From Mesorhizobium_L sp035547755 (GTDB lineage: Bacteria; Pseudomonadota; Alphaproteobacteria; Rhizobiales; Rhizobiaceae), in assembly GCA_035547755.1 (NCBI GenBank), contig DASZUG010000019.1, positions 6,551 through 70,550 of the forward strand: DNA of 64,000 bases. The letters run 5' to 3'. Position numbers and translations under genes: made by a program. Below the pieces are notes generated by a model. That model made no database searches. It saw nothing but the letters and a program-made list of their open reading frames with translations, and was not told the DNA's origin. Of the stretch, positions 1 to 8,807 are shown in pieces (the stretch's first letter is position 1; each line of letters begins with the position of its first letter).

Positions 1-1
1 G

Positions 2-220
2 AAAGTGATCTGGATGCAGCTTACCGTGCGCAATGACGAGGCGGCGGCAAAGGCGGAAGCGGCCGGCATCAAGGTCGTGATGAACCGCTGCCCGAAGATC
101 GAATATGGCCGGCTTTCGGGAGAGATCGGTTGGAACGGCGTCTCTTCGGGCGTCATCTCGTCCAAAAAGCCCGTGATGAGACAAGGCTTTCAGAGTTTCG
201 GCATCCGCCGGATGGAATAA
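2..220 (+). CDS. CoA-binding domain protein, C-terminal end (partial)
   Basis: This frame is open from the left edge of the window and ends at TAA 218-220, so only about the last 72 residues are present. The residues resemble the end of the YccU-type CoA-binding (Rossmann) proteins: a stretch giving V-I-W-M-Q, then a conserved C-P-K-I-E-Y-x-R-L segment. The role of this family is poorly known; a nucleotide or CoA ligand is inferred from the fold. It lies directly upstream of metY on the same strand, an arrangement I recall from related Rhizobiales. The start lies outside the window. Confidence 0.7.
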   Translation, partial: KVIWMQLTVRNDEAAAKAEAAGIKVVMNRCPKIEYGRLSGEIGWNGVSSGVISSKKPVMRQGFQSFGIRRME

Positions 221-223
221 AAG

Positions 224-375
224 TGGTGAATGGTGAATGGTGAATGGTGAATGGAAAAAAATCACTCGCAGGCCCGCCTGAACCGCGATCGAATTGCTTG
301 CAAAGCATGATGGCCCGTTAGACCCTGCCATTCACCACCATTCACCATTCACCATTCACCATTCACCATTCACCA
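224..375. repeat. Two opposed clusters of a 7-bp tandem repeat
   Basis: Four uninterrupted copies of TGGTGAA occupy 224-251 (plus TGG to 254). The reverse complement TTCACCA occurs at 331-337 and then five times without interruption at 341-375. The arms can pair, leaving about 75 bases between them, and the second cluster ends immediately before the metY ribosome binding site. No gene lies here. The structure could form a large hairpin in the metY leader, or it may simply be a slippage-prone microsatellite. Confidence 0.85.
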
Positions 376-389
376 AAGGAGGACAGTCC

Positions 390-1670
390 ATGACACGCGC
401 GCCCGGTTTCAACACGCTTGCCATCCATGCGGGAGCAAAACCCGATCCTGCGACTGGCGCACGCGCCACGCCGATCTATCAGACCACGTCCTTCGTCTTC
501 GACAATGCGGACCATGCCGCTTCGCTTTTCGGCCTGAAGGCGTTCGGCAATATCTATACGCGCATCATGAATCCGACCCAGGCGGTGCTGGAAGAACGGC
601 TGGCGGCGCTCGAAGGCGGCACGGCCGCGCTCGCCACGTCCTCTGGGCAGGCCGCGCATCTCATCGTCTTCCATACGCTCCTCAAGACCGGCGATAATTT
701 CGTCGCGGCGCGCAAGCTTTATGGCGGCACGATCAACCAGTTCGGCCAAGCTTTCCAGAATTTCGGCTGGGACGTGCGCTGGGCCGATGTGGATGACCCG
801 GAAAGCTTCGACAGGCTGATCGACGACAAGACCAAGGCGCTTCATATCGAGAGCCTTGCCAATCCGGGTGGGCAGTTCGTCGATATCGAGAAGATCGCGG
901 CCATAGCGCGCAAGCACGGCCTGCCGCTCATCGTCGACAATACGCTTGCCAGTCCCTACCTCGTGCGGCCGATCGAGCACGGCGCAGATATCGTCGTTCA
1001 CTCGCTGACCAAGTTCATCGGCGGTCACGGCAATTCCATCGGCGGCATCATCGTCGACGGCGGCACCTTCGACTGGTCGAAATCCGGCAAGTACCCGATG
1101 CTGTCGGAGCCGCGCGCCGATTATGGCGGCATGGTGCTGCACGAAACCTTCGGCAATTTCGCCTTCGCCATCGCCGCGCGCGTGCTCGGCCTGCGCGACC
1201 TCGGCCCGGCTATCTCGCCCTTCAACGCCTTTTTGATCCTCAACGGTTCGGAGACGCTGCCGCTTCGCATGCAGCGCCATTGCGACAACGCTCTGGCCGT
1301 CGCGAAATGGCTGAAAGGACACGAAAAGGTCGCGTGGGTTTCCTATCCCGGCCTTCCCGAAGATCCCAATCACGCGCTGCAACAGAAATATTCGCCGAAA
1401 GGGGCGGGCGCCGTCTTCACCTTCGGCCTCAAGGGCGGTTTCGAGGCGGGCGTCAAGTTCGTCGAGGGGCTGGAAATGGTCTCGCATCTCGCCAATATCG
1501 GCGACACGCGCTCGCTCGTCATCCATCCCGCCTCGACGACGCATCGCCAGCTTTCCGACGAGCAGAAGATCGCCGCCGGCGCCGGTCCGGACGTGGTGCG
1601 GCTTTCGATCGGCATCGAGGACGTCGCCGACATCATCGCCGATCTCGAACAGGCGCTGAAGAAGGCCTGA
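390..1670 (+). CDS. metY: O-acetylhomoserine aminocarboxypropyltransferase (sulfhydrylase)
   Basis: A PLP enzyme of the Cys/Met metabolism family. It makes homocysteine from O-acetylhomoserine and sulfide (direct sulfhydrylation) in the cytoplasm. It is 426 residues, normal for MetY and longer than MetB/MetZ (about 390-400). The N-terminus has the family pattern T-L-A-I-H-A-G and later P-I-Y-Q-T-T-S-F. The PLP lysine is K208 in S-L-T-K-F-I-G-G-H-G-N. ATG 390 was chosen because it follows a strong AAAGGAGG; an in-frame upstream extension would translate the heptamer repeat. O-acetylserine sulfhydrylase activity is an alternative, but the length favours MetY. Confidence 0.92.
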   Translation: MTRAPGFNTLAIHAGAKPDPATGARATPIYQTTSFVFDNADHAASLFGLKAFGNIYTRIMNPTQAVLEERLAALEGGTAALATSSGQAAHLIVFHTLLKTGDNFVAARKLYGGTINQFGQAFQNFGWDVRWADVDDPESFDRLIDDKTKALHIESLANPGGQFVDIEKIAAIARKHGLPLIVDNTLASPYLVRPIEHGADIVVHSLTKFIGGHGNSIGGIIVDGGTFDWSKSGKYPMLSEPRADYGGMVLHETFGNFAFAIAARVLGLRDLGPAISPFNAFLILNGSETLPLRMQRHCDNALAVAKWLKGHEKVAWVSYPGLPEDPNHALQQKYSPKGAGAVFTFGLKGGFEAGVKFVEGLEMVSHLANIGDTRSLVIHPASTTHRQLSDEQKIAAGAGPDVVRLSIGIEDVADIIADLEQALKKA

Positions 1671-1807
1671 TGAGTCCACGCGAAGTCGTTTGAGGAAGCT
1701 TAATCTGGCGTATTTACATTGCCCACACGTTGCCCTATTTCATCGTCATAACTTACCCACCGTCCTTTCCGAAGGCGTAATCTGTTGCGGTGGAATGGAG
1801 TTGTCCG

Positions 1808-2083
1808 ATGTCCGCTTTGAAGAAGACTCGAACCATCAATCTCAGAATAGAGCCGGAGGCACATGACCTCATTGCGCGTGCAGCCGAGGTATGCGGCAAG
1901 AGCATCACGGCTTTCATGACCGAAGCATCCGTCTATTCAGCGCAGGAAGAACTGCTCGATCAGCGATTCATCGGCGTTTCCGCCGAAGTTTTCGATGCGA
2001 TCAATGAGAAGCTTGCTGCGCCTGGGATCGCACGGGATCAGTTGGTCAAACTGTTCGAGAGCAAGATCGACTGGATGGACTGA
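1808..2083 (+). CDS. tacA: DUF1778/TacA-type antitoxin
   Basis: A 91-residue protein with an N-terminal ribbon-helix-helix segment (K-K-T-R-T-I-N-L-R-I-E-P, then A-A-E-V-C-G-K-S-I-T-A-F) typical of DUF1778 antitoxins, and a C-terminal tail that in this family wraps the GNAT toxin. It would neutralise the adjacent acetyltransferase and repress the pair's promoter. ATG 1808 follows GGAATGGAG; a GTG at 1790 is possible but less likely. It lies three bases upstream of the toxin gene. The flanking DNA (1690-1760) looks more AT-rich than the housekeeping genes, consistent with acquisition. Confidence 0.88.
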   Translation: MSALKKTRTINLRIEPEAHDLIARAAEVCGKSITAFMTEASVYSAQEELLDQRFIGVSAEVFDAINEKLAAPGIARDQLVKLFESKIDWMD

Positions 2084-2086
2084 CGC

Positions 2087-2596
2087 TTGTACCGTAAGCC
2101 TGCGCCGATCTCCGAACAGCATGTCACCACGGAGTTCGACTCTGGAAAGCCGTCTCTTGATGACTGGCTGAAGGATATGGCGCTGCACAACCAGGCGCAG
2201 GGCTATTCCCGAACATTCGTCATAGCCGACGAGCATTACAATGTCGTCGGCTATCATGCCGTGTGTGCGGGGATGATCCATCGCAACGATGTTTCCCGGT
2301 CAGCGAAGGGATCGCAGGCGCCCTACGAATTACCTGTGGCGGTATTGGCGCGCCTGGCAGTCACCCGAAAGCATCAGGGAAGAGGCTTAGGGCCTGCTCT
2401 GCTCCGGAACGCGCTCATGAGCGTCGTTTCGGCCGCCCAACTTGTGGCATTCCGCGCCGTCGTGGTTCATGCAATCGACGATGAGGCAATGAACTTCTAT
2501 ACCAAATTCCACTTTCAACCGACCAGGGGTATGGAGCGCCGTCTGATCCTTCCCATAAAGGACATTATCGCCTCACTTGCGCAGGTGACGAACTAG
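2087..2596 (+). CDS. tacT: GNAT acetyltransferase toxin, TacT-like
   Basis: A 169-residue GCN5-related acetyltransferase. The acetyl-CoA loop is Q-G-R-G-L-G (residues 97-102) and a tyrosine at the usual catalytic place (Y138, in N-F-Y-T-K-F-H-F) is present. Characterised TacT toxins acetylate the amino group of aminoacyl-tRNAs and block translation; the target here is inferred from the family. The start appears to be TTG 2087, three bases after the antitoxin stop, fitting translational coupling. Both domains look intact, so the module is probably functional. It sits between metY and clpP. Confidence 0.88.
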   Translation: MYRKPAPISEQHVTTEFDSGKPSLDDWLKDMALHNQAQGYSRTFVIADEHYNVVGYHAVCAGMIHRNDVSRSAKGSQAPYELPVAVLARLAVTRKHQGRGLGPALLRNALMSVVSAAQLVAFRAVVVHAIDDEAMNFYTKFHFQPTRGMERRLILPIKDIIASLAQVTN

Positions 2597-2704
2597 GAGC
2601 GCTACGTGGGCTTGCGCCGGATGGTGCACCCAACCTATTTATCTGGTGAACATGGACAAAAACGATTCCGTTTGAGCATACGTCCCCGCGGAGAAGGACA
2701 CTTC

Positions 2705-3337
2705 ATGAAAAGCCCCGTCGAAACCTACATGAACCTCGTGCCGATGGTTGTCGAACAGACCAATCGCGGCGAACGGGCTTACGACATCTTCTCGCGCCTC
2801 CTGAAGGAGCGCATCATCTTCATCACCGGCCCGATCGAAGACGGCATGGCGACGCTTGTCTGCGCGCAATTGCTGTTCCTCGAAGCGGAGAACCCGAAGA
2901 AGGAAATCAATCTCTACATCAACTCGCCGGGCGGCGTGGTGACGTCGGGGCTCGCCATCTACGACACGATGCAGTTCATCAAGCCGGCGGTTTCGACGCT
3001 CTGCATCGGACAGGCGGCGTCGATGGGCTCGCTCCTGCTCTGCGTCGGCCACAAGGACATGCGGTTCGCGACGCCGAATGCGCGCATCATGGTGCATCAG
3101 CCGTCGGGCGGCTTCCAGGGGCAGGCCTCGGATATCGAGCGCCATGCGCAGGATATCATCAAATTGAAGCGGCGCCTGAACGAGATCTATGTCTCGCATA
3201 CCGGACAGGACTACGACACCATCGAAAAGACGCTTGACCGCGACCATTTCATGACTGCCGCGGAAGCGTTGGAGTTCGGTATTGTCGACAAGGTCATTTC
3301 ATCGCGCGAGGCGGTCGAATCAACGATCGCCACGTGA
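2705..3337 (+). CDS. clpP: ATP-dependent Clp protease proteolytic subunit
   Basis: A 210-residue serine protease subunit that forms the double-heptamer chamber fed by ClpX or ClpA. The catalytic triad is visible: S106 in G-Q-A-A-S-M-G-S, H131 in M-V-H-Q-P-S-G-G, and D180 in L-D-R-D-H-F-M. ATG 2705 follows GGAGAAGGA; the open frame reaches back to 2606, but that part shows no family similarity. ClpX lies 382 bases downstream on the same strand. The gene directly follows the TacA/TacT pair, so its promoter must lie in the short 2597-2704 spacer or inside the cassette. Confidence 0.97.
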   Translation: MKSPVETYMNLVPMVVEQTNRGERAYDIFSRLLKERIIFITGPIEDGMATLVCAQLLFLEAENPKKEINLYINSPGGVVTSGLAIYDTMQFIKPAVSTLCIGQAASMGSLLLCVGHKDMRFATPNARIMVHQPSGGFQGQASDIERHAQDIIKLKRRLNEIYVSHTGQDYDTIEKTLDRDHFMTAAEALEFGIVDKVISSREAVESTIAT

Positions 3338-3719
3338 CGCTGCGGCAATTGCAAAGAATGGCGGAATTTTGAGGAAACTGCGTCATTTCGGTCACAAAAA
3401 GGCCTGTTTCCCTGGAACGTCCGGCCGCCTATGTTAAACCTATATTGATTTTCCACGGCATAAGTTTAGCCGGGGAAATTGCTCGTTGCCGAGTTTTTCG
3501 ATTCGTGCTTGGTACGAAAGCGAAATTCATGACTTCGACGCGCTGGCATGGCGCATTGTGGCTCGTCCGCCGCGTTTTCGTCGAAGTGTTTTGTGCCCTT
3601 AATGGCACAGTCTGCCTGAAGGGTATGGAAGACTGTTGGCACATGCCAACCGGGACAATAGGATCGTCTCGTCGGGCACCGGGTAGGATGGCCGGCAGCG
3701 CTGAAAGGGAAGTTGAGAC
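3338..3719. other. clpP-clpX intergenic region, no gene recognised
   Basis: 382 bases without a convincing gene. A 92-codon open frame (3445-3723) overlaps the clpX start by four bases, but its composition is unlike a protein and it matches nothing I know. The first part (3338-3470) is comparatively AT-rich, and a clpX promoter is expected here. I cannot point to a clear -35/-10 pair. Confidence 0.5.
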
Positions 3720-4994
3720 ATGAGCAAGGTCAGCAGCGGCGGTGGTGATTCCAAAAACACCCTCTACTGCTCGTTCTGCGGCAAGAGCCAGCATGAGGTC
3801 CGCAAGCTCATCGCAGGTCCGACGGTGTTCATCTGCGACGAATGCGTCGAGCTTTGCATGGACATCATCAGGGAGGAGAACAAGACCTCCATGGTGAAGT
3901 CGCGGGAAGGCGTTCCGACCCCGCAGGAAATCCTCAAGGTTCTCGACGATTACGTCATCGGCCAGCCCTATGCCAAGCGCGTGCTCTCGGTCGCCGTGCA
4001 TAACCATTACAAGCGGCTCGCCCACGCCACGAAGAACAATGATGTCGAACTGGCAAAATCCAACATCCTCCTGATCGGTCCGACCGGCTGCGGCAAGACG
4101 CTTCTGGCGCAGACGCTGGCGCGCATCATCGACGTGCCGTTCACCATGGCCGACGCGACGACGCTGACGGAAGCGGGCTATGTCGGCGAGGATGTCGAGA
4201 ACATCATCCTGAAGCTGTTGCAGGCGGCGGACTACAATGTCGAGCGGGCACAGCGCGGTATCGTCTATATCGACGAGATCGACAAGATTTCCCGCAAGTC
4301 CGACAATCCCTCGATCACGCGCGACGTGTCGGGCGAGGGCGTGCAGCAGGCGCTCCTGAAGATAATGGAAGGTACGGTGGCTTCGGTTCCGCCGCAGGGC
4401 GGCCGCAAGCATCCGCAGCAGGAGTTCCTGCAGGTCGATACGGCGAACATCCTCTTCATCTGCGGCGGTGCTTTCGCGGGCCTGGACAAGATCATTTCCG
4501 ATCGCGGCCGCAAGACCTCGATCGGTTTCGGCGCGACCGTTTCGGCGTTGGAAGACAGGCGCACGGGCGAGCTGCTTCGCCAGGTGGAGCCCGAGGATTT
4601 GCTGAAATTCGGGCTCATTCCCGAATTTGTCGGCCGCCTTCCCGTGCTTGCGACGCTGGAGGATCTCGACGAGGCGGCCCTCATTCAGATCCTGACCGAG
4701 CCGAAGAACGCGCTGGTGAAACAATACCAGCGCCTGTTCGAGATGGAAAATGTCGATCTTTCCTTCCATGAGAATGCGCTCTCGGCCATCGCCAAGAAGG
4801 CGATCGACCGCAAGACCGGCGCGCGCGGCTTGCGCTCGATCATGGAGGCGATCCTGCTCGACACCATGTTCGAACTGCCGGCGCTGGAAGGCGTGCGCGA
4901 AGTCGTTATTTCCGAGGAAGTCGTTTCCGGAAATGCCCGGCCGCTCTACATCTATTCAGAGCCGAAGAAGGAAAAGGGATCGGCTTCAGCGTGA
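3720..4994 (+). CDS. clpX: ATP-dependent Clp protease ATP-binding subunit
   Basis: A 424-residue AAA+ unfoldase, the usual ClpX length. An N-terminal zinc-binding domain shows C-S-F-C-G-K-S and C-D-E-C-V-E-L-C (about residues 15-45), which recruits substrates and adaptors. Walker A is G-P-T-G-C-G-K-T with K126, and Walker B includes D-E-I-D starting at D185. The substrate-pore and ClpP-docking loops lie in the expected central region. It unfolds tagged proteins and threads them into ClpP. It is separately spaced from clpP and followed by lon, the standard order in this bacterial group. Confidence 0.98.
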   Translation: MSKVSSGGGDSKNTLYCSFCGKSQHEVRKLIAGPTVFICDECVELCMDIIREENKTSMVKSREGVPTPQEILKVLDDYVIGQPYAKRVLSVAVHNHYKRLAHATKNNDVELAKSNILLIGPTGCGKTLLAQTLARIIDVPFTMADATTLTEAGYVGEDVENIILKLLQAADYNVERAQRGIVYIDEIDKISRKSDNPSITRDVSGEGVQQALLKIMEGTVASVPPQGGRKHPQQEFLQVDTANILFICGGAFAGLDKIISDRGRKTSIGFGATVSALEDRRTGELLRQVEPEDLLKFGLIPEFVGRLPVLATLEDLDEAALIQILTEPKNALVKQYQRLFEMENVDLSFHENALSAIAKKAIDRKTGARGLRSIMEAILLDTMFELPALEGVREVVISEEVVSGNARPLYIYSEPKKEKGSASA

Positions 4995-5248
4995 GGGGCT
5001 TTCCCGCCGCTCTCGGAGAGGCTTGGCCAACGGTCAGCGAAGCTATGCGTTTTTGCCGGACGTCCGCGCCAGCCGCTCCCCAAAGCCACTTGATCTTGGC
5101 CTCGCCTGACGCCACTTAACCCCGTGAGGTCGAGGGGACCTTCCGTGCTAAAGAGCATCGTCCCAATCGGTGGTAGGCGGAATGGCCCTTGGCCGTTAAC
5201 CCAGTTTCGCGGTCGGCTCGTGAGCGGCCGCGAAGGAAAGGCAAGAAA

Positions 5249-7678
5249 ATGAGCAAATCCTCCCGTTCCCCGGGTGCCGTCAAGAGCGGTGGCGTCTTTC
5301 CAGTCCTGCCGTTGCGCGACATCGTCGTCTTCCCGCACATGATCGTGCCGCTGTTCGTCGGCCGCGAGAAGTCGATCAAGGCGCTCGAGGAGGTGATGGG
5401 GGCCGACAAGCAGATCCTGCTGGCCACCCAGATCAATGCCGCCGACGACGATCCCGCAACCGACGCAATCTACGATGTCGGCACGCTTGCGAACGTGCTT
5501 CAGTTGCTGAAACTTCCGGACGGCACTGTCAAGGTGCTGGTCGAGGGAACCTCGCGTGCGAAGGTCCAGTCGTTCTCCGATCGCGCCGATTTCCATGAAG
5601 CGACCGCGGAAATCCTCGCCGAACCGGAAGAACAGGAGGTCGAGATCGAGGCGCTTGCGCGCTCCGTGGTCTCCGACTTCGAAAACTATGTAAAGCTCAA
5701 CAAGAAGATTTCGCCCGAAGTGGTCGGCGCCGCAAGCCAGATCGACGATTATTCCAAGCTCGCCGATACGGTCGCCTCGCATCTCGCGATCAAGATTCCC
5801 GAGAAGCAGGAAATGCTGGCCACCCTCTCCGTTAAGGAACGGCTGGAGAAGGCGATGGGCTTCATGGAAGCCGAAATCTCCGTCCTGCAGGTCGAGAAGC
5901 GCATCCGGTCGCGCGTCAAGCGCCAGATGGAGAAGACGCAGCGCGAGTACTACCTCAACGAGCAGATGAAGGCGATCCAGAAGGAACTCGGCGAAGGCGA
6001 GGACGGCCGCGACGAGACTGCCGAGATCGAGGAGCGCATCAAGAAGACGAAGCTCTCCAAGGAGGCGCGCGAGAAGGCGAATGCCGAATTGAAGAAGCTG
6101 AAGTCGATGTCGCCAATGTCCGCGGAAGCGACCGTCGTGCGCAATTATCTCGACTGGCTCCTGTCGATTCCATGGAACAAGAAGTCGAAGCTCAAGCATG
6201 ATCTGGATTATGCCCAGGAAGTGCTGGACGCGGATCATTTCGGCCTCGACAAGGTCAAGGATCGGATCGTCGAATATCTCGCCGTCCAGAGCCGCCAGAA
6301 CAAGCTGAAAGGCCCGATCCTGTGCCTCGTCGGTCCTCCCGGCGTCGGCAAGACCTCGCTCGGCAAGTCGATCGCCAAGGCGACCGGCCGCGAGTTCGTG
6401 CGCATGGCGCTCGGCGGCGTCAGGGACGAAGCCGAGATCCGCGGCCACAGGCGGACCTATATCGGCTCGATGCCCGGCAAGGTCATCCAGTCGATGCGCA
6501 AGGCCAAGAAGTCCAATCCGCTCTTCCTGCTCGACGAGATCGACAAAATGGGCATGGACTTTCGTGGCGATCCGTCTTCCGCATTGCTGGAAGTGCTCGA
6601 CCCCGAGCAGAACAACTCGTTCAACGATCACTATCTCGAAGTCGATTACGATCTTTCGAGCGTGATGTTCGTGACGACGGCCAATACGCTGAATATCCCG
6701 CCGGCCCTGATGGACCGCATGGAGATCATCCGTATCGCCGGCTACACGGAAGACGAGAAGGTCGAGATCGCCAAGCGGCACCTGCTGCCCAAGGCGATCC
6801 GGGATCACGCGCTCCAGCCGAAGGAGTTCTCGGTTTCGGATGGCGCTCTGCTGGAGATCGTCCGCACCTATACGCGGGAAGCCGGCGTGCGTAATTTCGA
6901 GCGTGAACTGATGAAACTGGCCCGCAAGGCCGTAACAGAGATCGTCAGGACCAAGAAGAAGTCGATCAAGATCACCGAAAAGAATCTTGCCGATTATCTT
7001 GGCGTGCCGCGCTTCCGCTTCGGTCAGGTCGAGGGCGAGGATCAGATCGGCGTTGTGACCGGTCTTGCCTGGACCGAGGTCGGCGGCGAGTTGCTGACGA
7101 TCGAGGGCGTCATGATGCCGGGCAAGGGCAAGATGACCGTCACCGGCAATCTGAAGGACGTGATGAAGGAATCGATTTCGGCGGCGGCCTCCTATGTCCG
7201 CTCCCGCGCGATCGATTTCGGCATCGAGCCGCCGGTCTTCGACAAGCGTGACATCCACGTCCACGTTCCCGAGGGCGCGACCCCGAAGGACGGTCCTTCC
7301 GCGGGCGTCGCCATGGCGACGGCGATCGTCTCGGTGATGACCGGCATCCCGGTCCGCAAGGATGTCGCCATGACCGGCGAGATCACGCTTCGCGGCCGTG
7401 TCCTGCCGATCGGCGGCCTGAAGGAGAAACTGCTTGCCGCATTGCGTGGCGGCATCAAGAAGGTGCTGATTCCGGAGGATAACGCCAAGGATCTGGCGGA
7501 AATCCCGGACAATGTGAAGAGCGGGATGGAGATCATCCCGGTCGCGCGGGTCGGCGAGGTGCTGCGTCATGCGCTGGTGACGATGCCGGAGCCGATCGAA
7601 TGGACGCCGCCTGAGGATAAGGTCGCCGCGCCCGTCGAGAAGCTCGGCGAGGCGGGCCAGCAGACGGTCGCGCATTAA
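5249..7678 (+). CDS. lon: ATP-dependent protease La
   Basis: An 809-residue cytoplasmic Lon protease. The N-terminal substrate domain starts with V-F-P-V-L-P-L-R-D-I-V-V-F-P; a coiled-coil region follows around 190-300; the AAA+ module has Walker A G-P-P-G-V-G-K-T (K368) and L-L-D-E-I-D-K-M. The C-terminal protease has the Ser-Lys dyad: S684 in K-D-G-P-S-A-G and K727 in G-G-L-K-E-K. ATG 5249 is preferred over upstream in-frame codons because similarity begins there and it follows GGAAAGGCAAG. It degrades misfolded and regulatory proteins. A terminator-like hairpin follows. Confidence 0.98.
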   Translation: MSKSSRSPGAVKSGGVFPVLPLRDIVVFPHMIVPLFVGREKSIKALEEVMGADKQILLATQINAADDDPATDAIYDVGTLANVLQLLKLPDGTVKVLVEGTSRAKVQSFSDRADFHEATAEILAEPEEQEVEIEALARSVVSDFENYVKLNKKISPEVVGAASQIDDYSKLADTVASHLAIKIPEKQEMLATLSVKERLEKAMGFMEAEISVLQVEKRIRSRVKRQMEKTQREYYLNEQMKAIQKELGEGEDGRDETAEIEERIKKTKLSKEAREKANAELKKLKSMSPMSAEATVVRNYLDWLLSIPWNKKSKLKHDLDYAQEVLDADHFGLDKVKDRIVEYLAVQSRQNKLKGPILCLVGPPGVGKTSLGKSIAKATGREFVRMALGGVRDEAEIRGHRRTYIGSMPGKVIQSMRKAKKSNPLFLLDEIDKMGMDFRGDPSSALLEVLDPEQNNSFNDHYLEVDYDLSSVMFVTTANTLNIPPALMDRMEIIRIAGYTEDEKVEIAKRHLLPKAIRDHALQPKEFSVSDGALLEIVRTYTREAGVRNFERELMKLARKAVTEIVRTKKKSIKITEKNLADYLGVPRFRFGQVEGEDQIGVVTGLAWTEVGGELLTIEGVMMPGKGKMTVTGNLKDVMKESISAAASYVRSRAIDFGIEPPVFDKRDIHVHVPEGATPKDGPSAGVAMATAIVSVMTGIPVRKDVAMTGEITLRGRVLPIGGLKEKLLAALRGGIKKVLIPEDNAKDLAEIPDNVKSGMEIIPVARVGEVLRHALVTMPEPIEWTPPEDKVAAPVEKLGEAGQQTVAH

Positions 7679-7708
7679 AGATCGCCTGCCAAAAAACGAC
7701 GAAAGACG

Positions 7709-7736
7709 AAAAGCCGGGCCTCGCGTCCGGCTTTTC
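7709..7736 (+). terminator. Rho-independent terminator after lon
   Basis: The inverted repeat AAAAGCCGG / CCGGCTTTT (7709-7717 and 7727-7735) has a 9-base loop and ends in a T run. It lies 31 bases after the lon stop and would separate lon from hup. Confidence 0.8.
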
Positions 7737-7871
7737 TGTGAAAAAAGCCGGAAACCTGCTCTTTTTCAAGCTTGCGCGAAGCGTCGTAGCTTGGTTCATA
7801 GGCGAGTTGTTTCTAATGTTGCGCGTCGCCGGCGAGTCGTTTGTGCCGGTCTCCGCAGGAAGGGGTTTTGG

Positions 7872-8144
7872 ATGAACAAAAATGAATTGGTATCCGCGGT
7901 AGCTGACAAAGCCAGCCTTGAAAAAGGCAAAGCCCAGGCGGCGGTCGACGCAGTGTTTGCGGTCATCACCGAGGAATTGAAAAAGGGAGGGGACGTTCGT
8001 CTCGTGGGTTTCGGGAATTTCTCCGTCACCAAGCGGGCTGCGTCCACCGGCCGTAATCCCCAGACGGGCGCCACGGTGAACATCCCGGCGCGCAATGCGC
8101 CGAAATTCGCTGCCGGCAAGGGATTGAAGGATGCCGTGAACTAA
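7872..8144 (+). CDS. hup: DNA-binding protein HU
   Basis: A 90-residue histone-like protein, standard for HU. It begins M-N-K-N-E-L-V-S-A-V-A and carries the DNA-arm signature G-F-G-N-F-S-V followed by R-N-P-Q-T-G-A-T-V-N-I-P-A. It bends and compacts DNA as a dimer. ATG 7872 follows AGGAAGGGG. It is a stand-alone transcription unit: a terminator precedes it and an oligo-T run plus a small hairpin follow it. Its position after lon is typical for Rhizobiales. Confidence 0.97.
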   Translation: MNKNELVSAVADKASLEKGKAQAAVDAVFAVITEELKKGGDVRLVGFGNFSVTKRAASTGRNPQTGATVNIPARNAPKFAAGKGLKDAVN

Positions 8145-8205
8145 GCCTTCGGCGCGCCGAGGCTTCACTCACGTCATTGGTTTTTTTTGAAAAACAGCGT
8201 GCGTT

Positions 8206-8235
8206 GACTCCGGAAGGAGTCAGCGTGCGCTTTTT
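8206..8235 (+). terminator. Possible terminator after hup
   Basis: A compact hairpin GACTCC-GGAA-GGAGTC (8206-8221) with a stable tetraloop is followed, nine bases later, by TTTTT (8231-8235). The distance between stem and T run is longer than ideal. An oligo-T run at 8180-8188 just upstream may contribute. Confidence 0.4.
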
Positions 8236-8382
8236 ACCGTTTTGTCATCCAGCCCGTCCGTAAGAAGCAGGAAGACTTGCTTGAGCGGCACGCGCGCGGT
8301 CTTGTGGGGGGACGACCTTGTAAACCCGCCGGGTTGCCGCAGTGATGGCAATCCGATTGTGGTCTTGCTGGATCGGCGGGAA

Positions 8383-8458
<76 letters not shown>

Positions 8459-8548
8459 GGTGCGCCCCCGTTTAAGCGGTCGGCAGTCCCGCCGCAAGGG
8501 AAATTCTCTCTTCCCCAGCGGCTCTGAATTCAGGTTAACAGACGATTG

Positions 8549-8686
8549 TCCCCCCTCCGCCTCGCATTCGCTCGGCACCTCCCCCCGCTTCGCGGGTGGC
8601 GGATGGGCGCCGAGCCTGCGGCCAAGGCCTATCCTCTCCCTCACGAAGTGGGTGAGAGGTGTCCGCGAAGTGGACGGAGAGGGGGC
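8549..8686. repeat. Compound palindromic repeat element between two tRNA genes
   Basis: A non-coding block made of nested inverted repeats: outer arms C-rich at 8549-8559 and G-rich near 8676-8686, internal hairpins CCCGC-TTC-GCGGG (8584-8596), a larger stem around 8633-8659, and GTCCGC-GAA-GTGGAC (8661-8675). The architecture matches the element inside bkdB (21377-21508). The rest of 8459-8807 shows no gene. Open frames across it arise from the lack of stop codons in GC-rich palindromes. Confidence 0.7.
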
Positions 8687-8807
8687 AGACAAGCAAAATT
8701 AACCCGAGTTCAGTACCCTGCTCTCTTCCCTCCGTACCGTTACAGCCGACGGGTGAAGATGCTTAGGACGAGACGGAGTTCCCGGCGCAAATCACGCAGG
8801 ACGCCGC

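Noticed and set aside
262..325. Possible SAM-II riboswitch in the metY leader (TTGCTTGCA followed by GTTA)
   Set aside because: A few bases recall the SAM-II core, which does precede met genes in alphaproteobacteria, but I could not build the P1 stem or the pseudoknot. A covariance-model search would settle it.
224..375. CRISPR-like array from the heptamer clusters
   Set aside because: Units are 7 bases, without spacers, and there are no cas genes.
3445..3723. 92-codon open frame before clpX
   Set aside because: Overlaps clpX, has no recognisable pattern and an unlikely residue mix; treated as intergenic.
5090..5130. Heat-shock (RpoH) promoter before lon
   Set aside because: CTTGATCTTG is suggestive as a -35, but no matching -10 lies at a proper distance.
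4952..7675. Very long open frame on the minus strand opposite lon
   Set aside because: High GC at third positions keeps the antisense frame open. Its composition (Arg/Leu/Asp/His-rich, no motifs) is that of a shadow, and lon on the other strand is certain.
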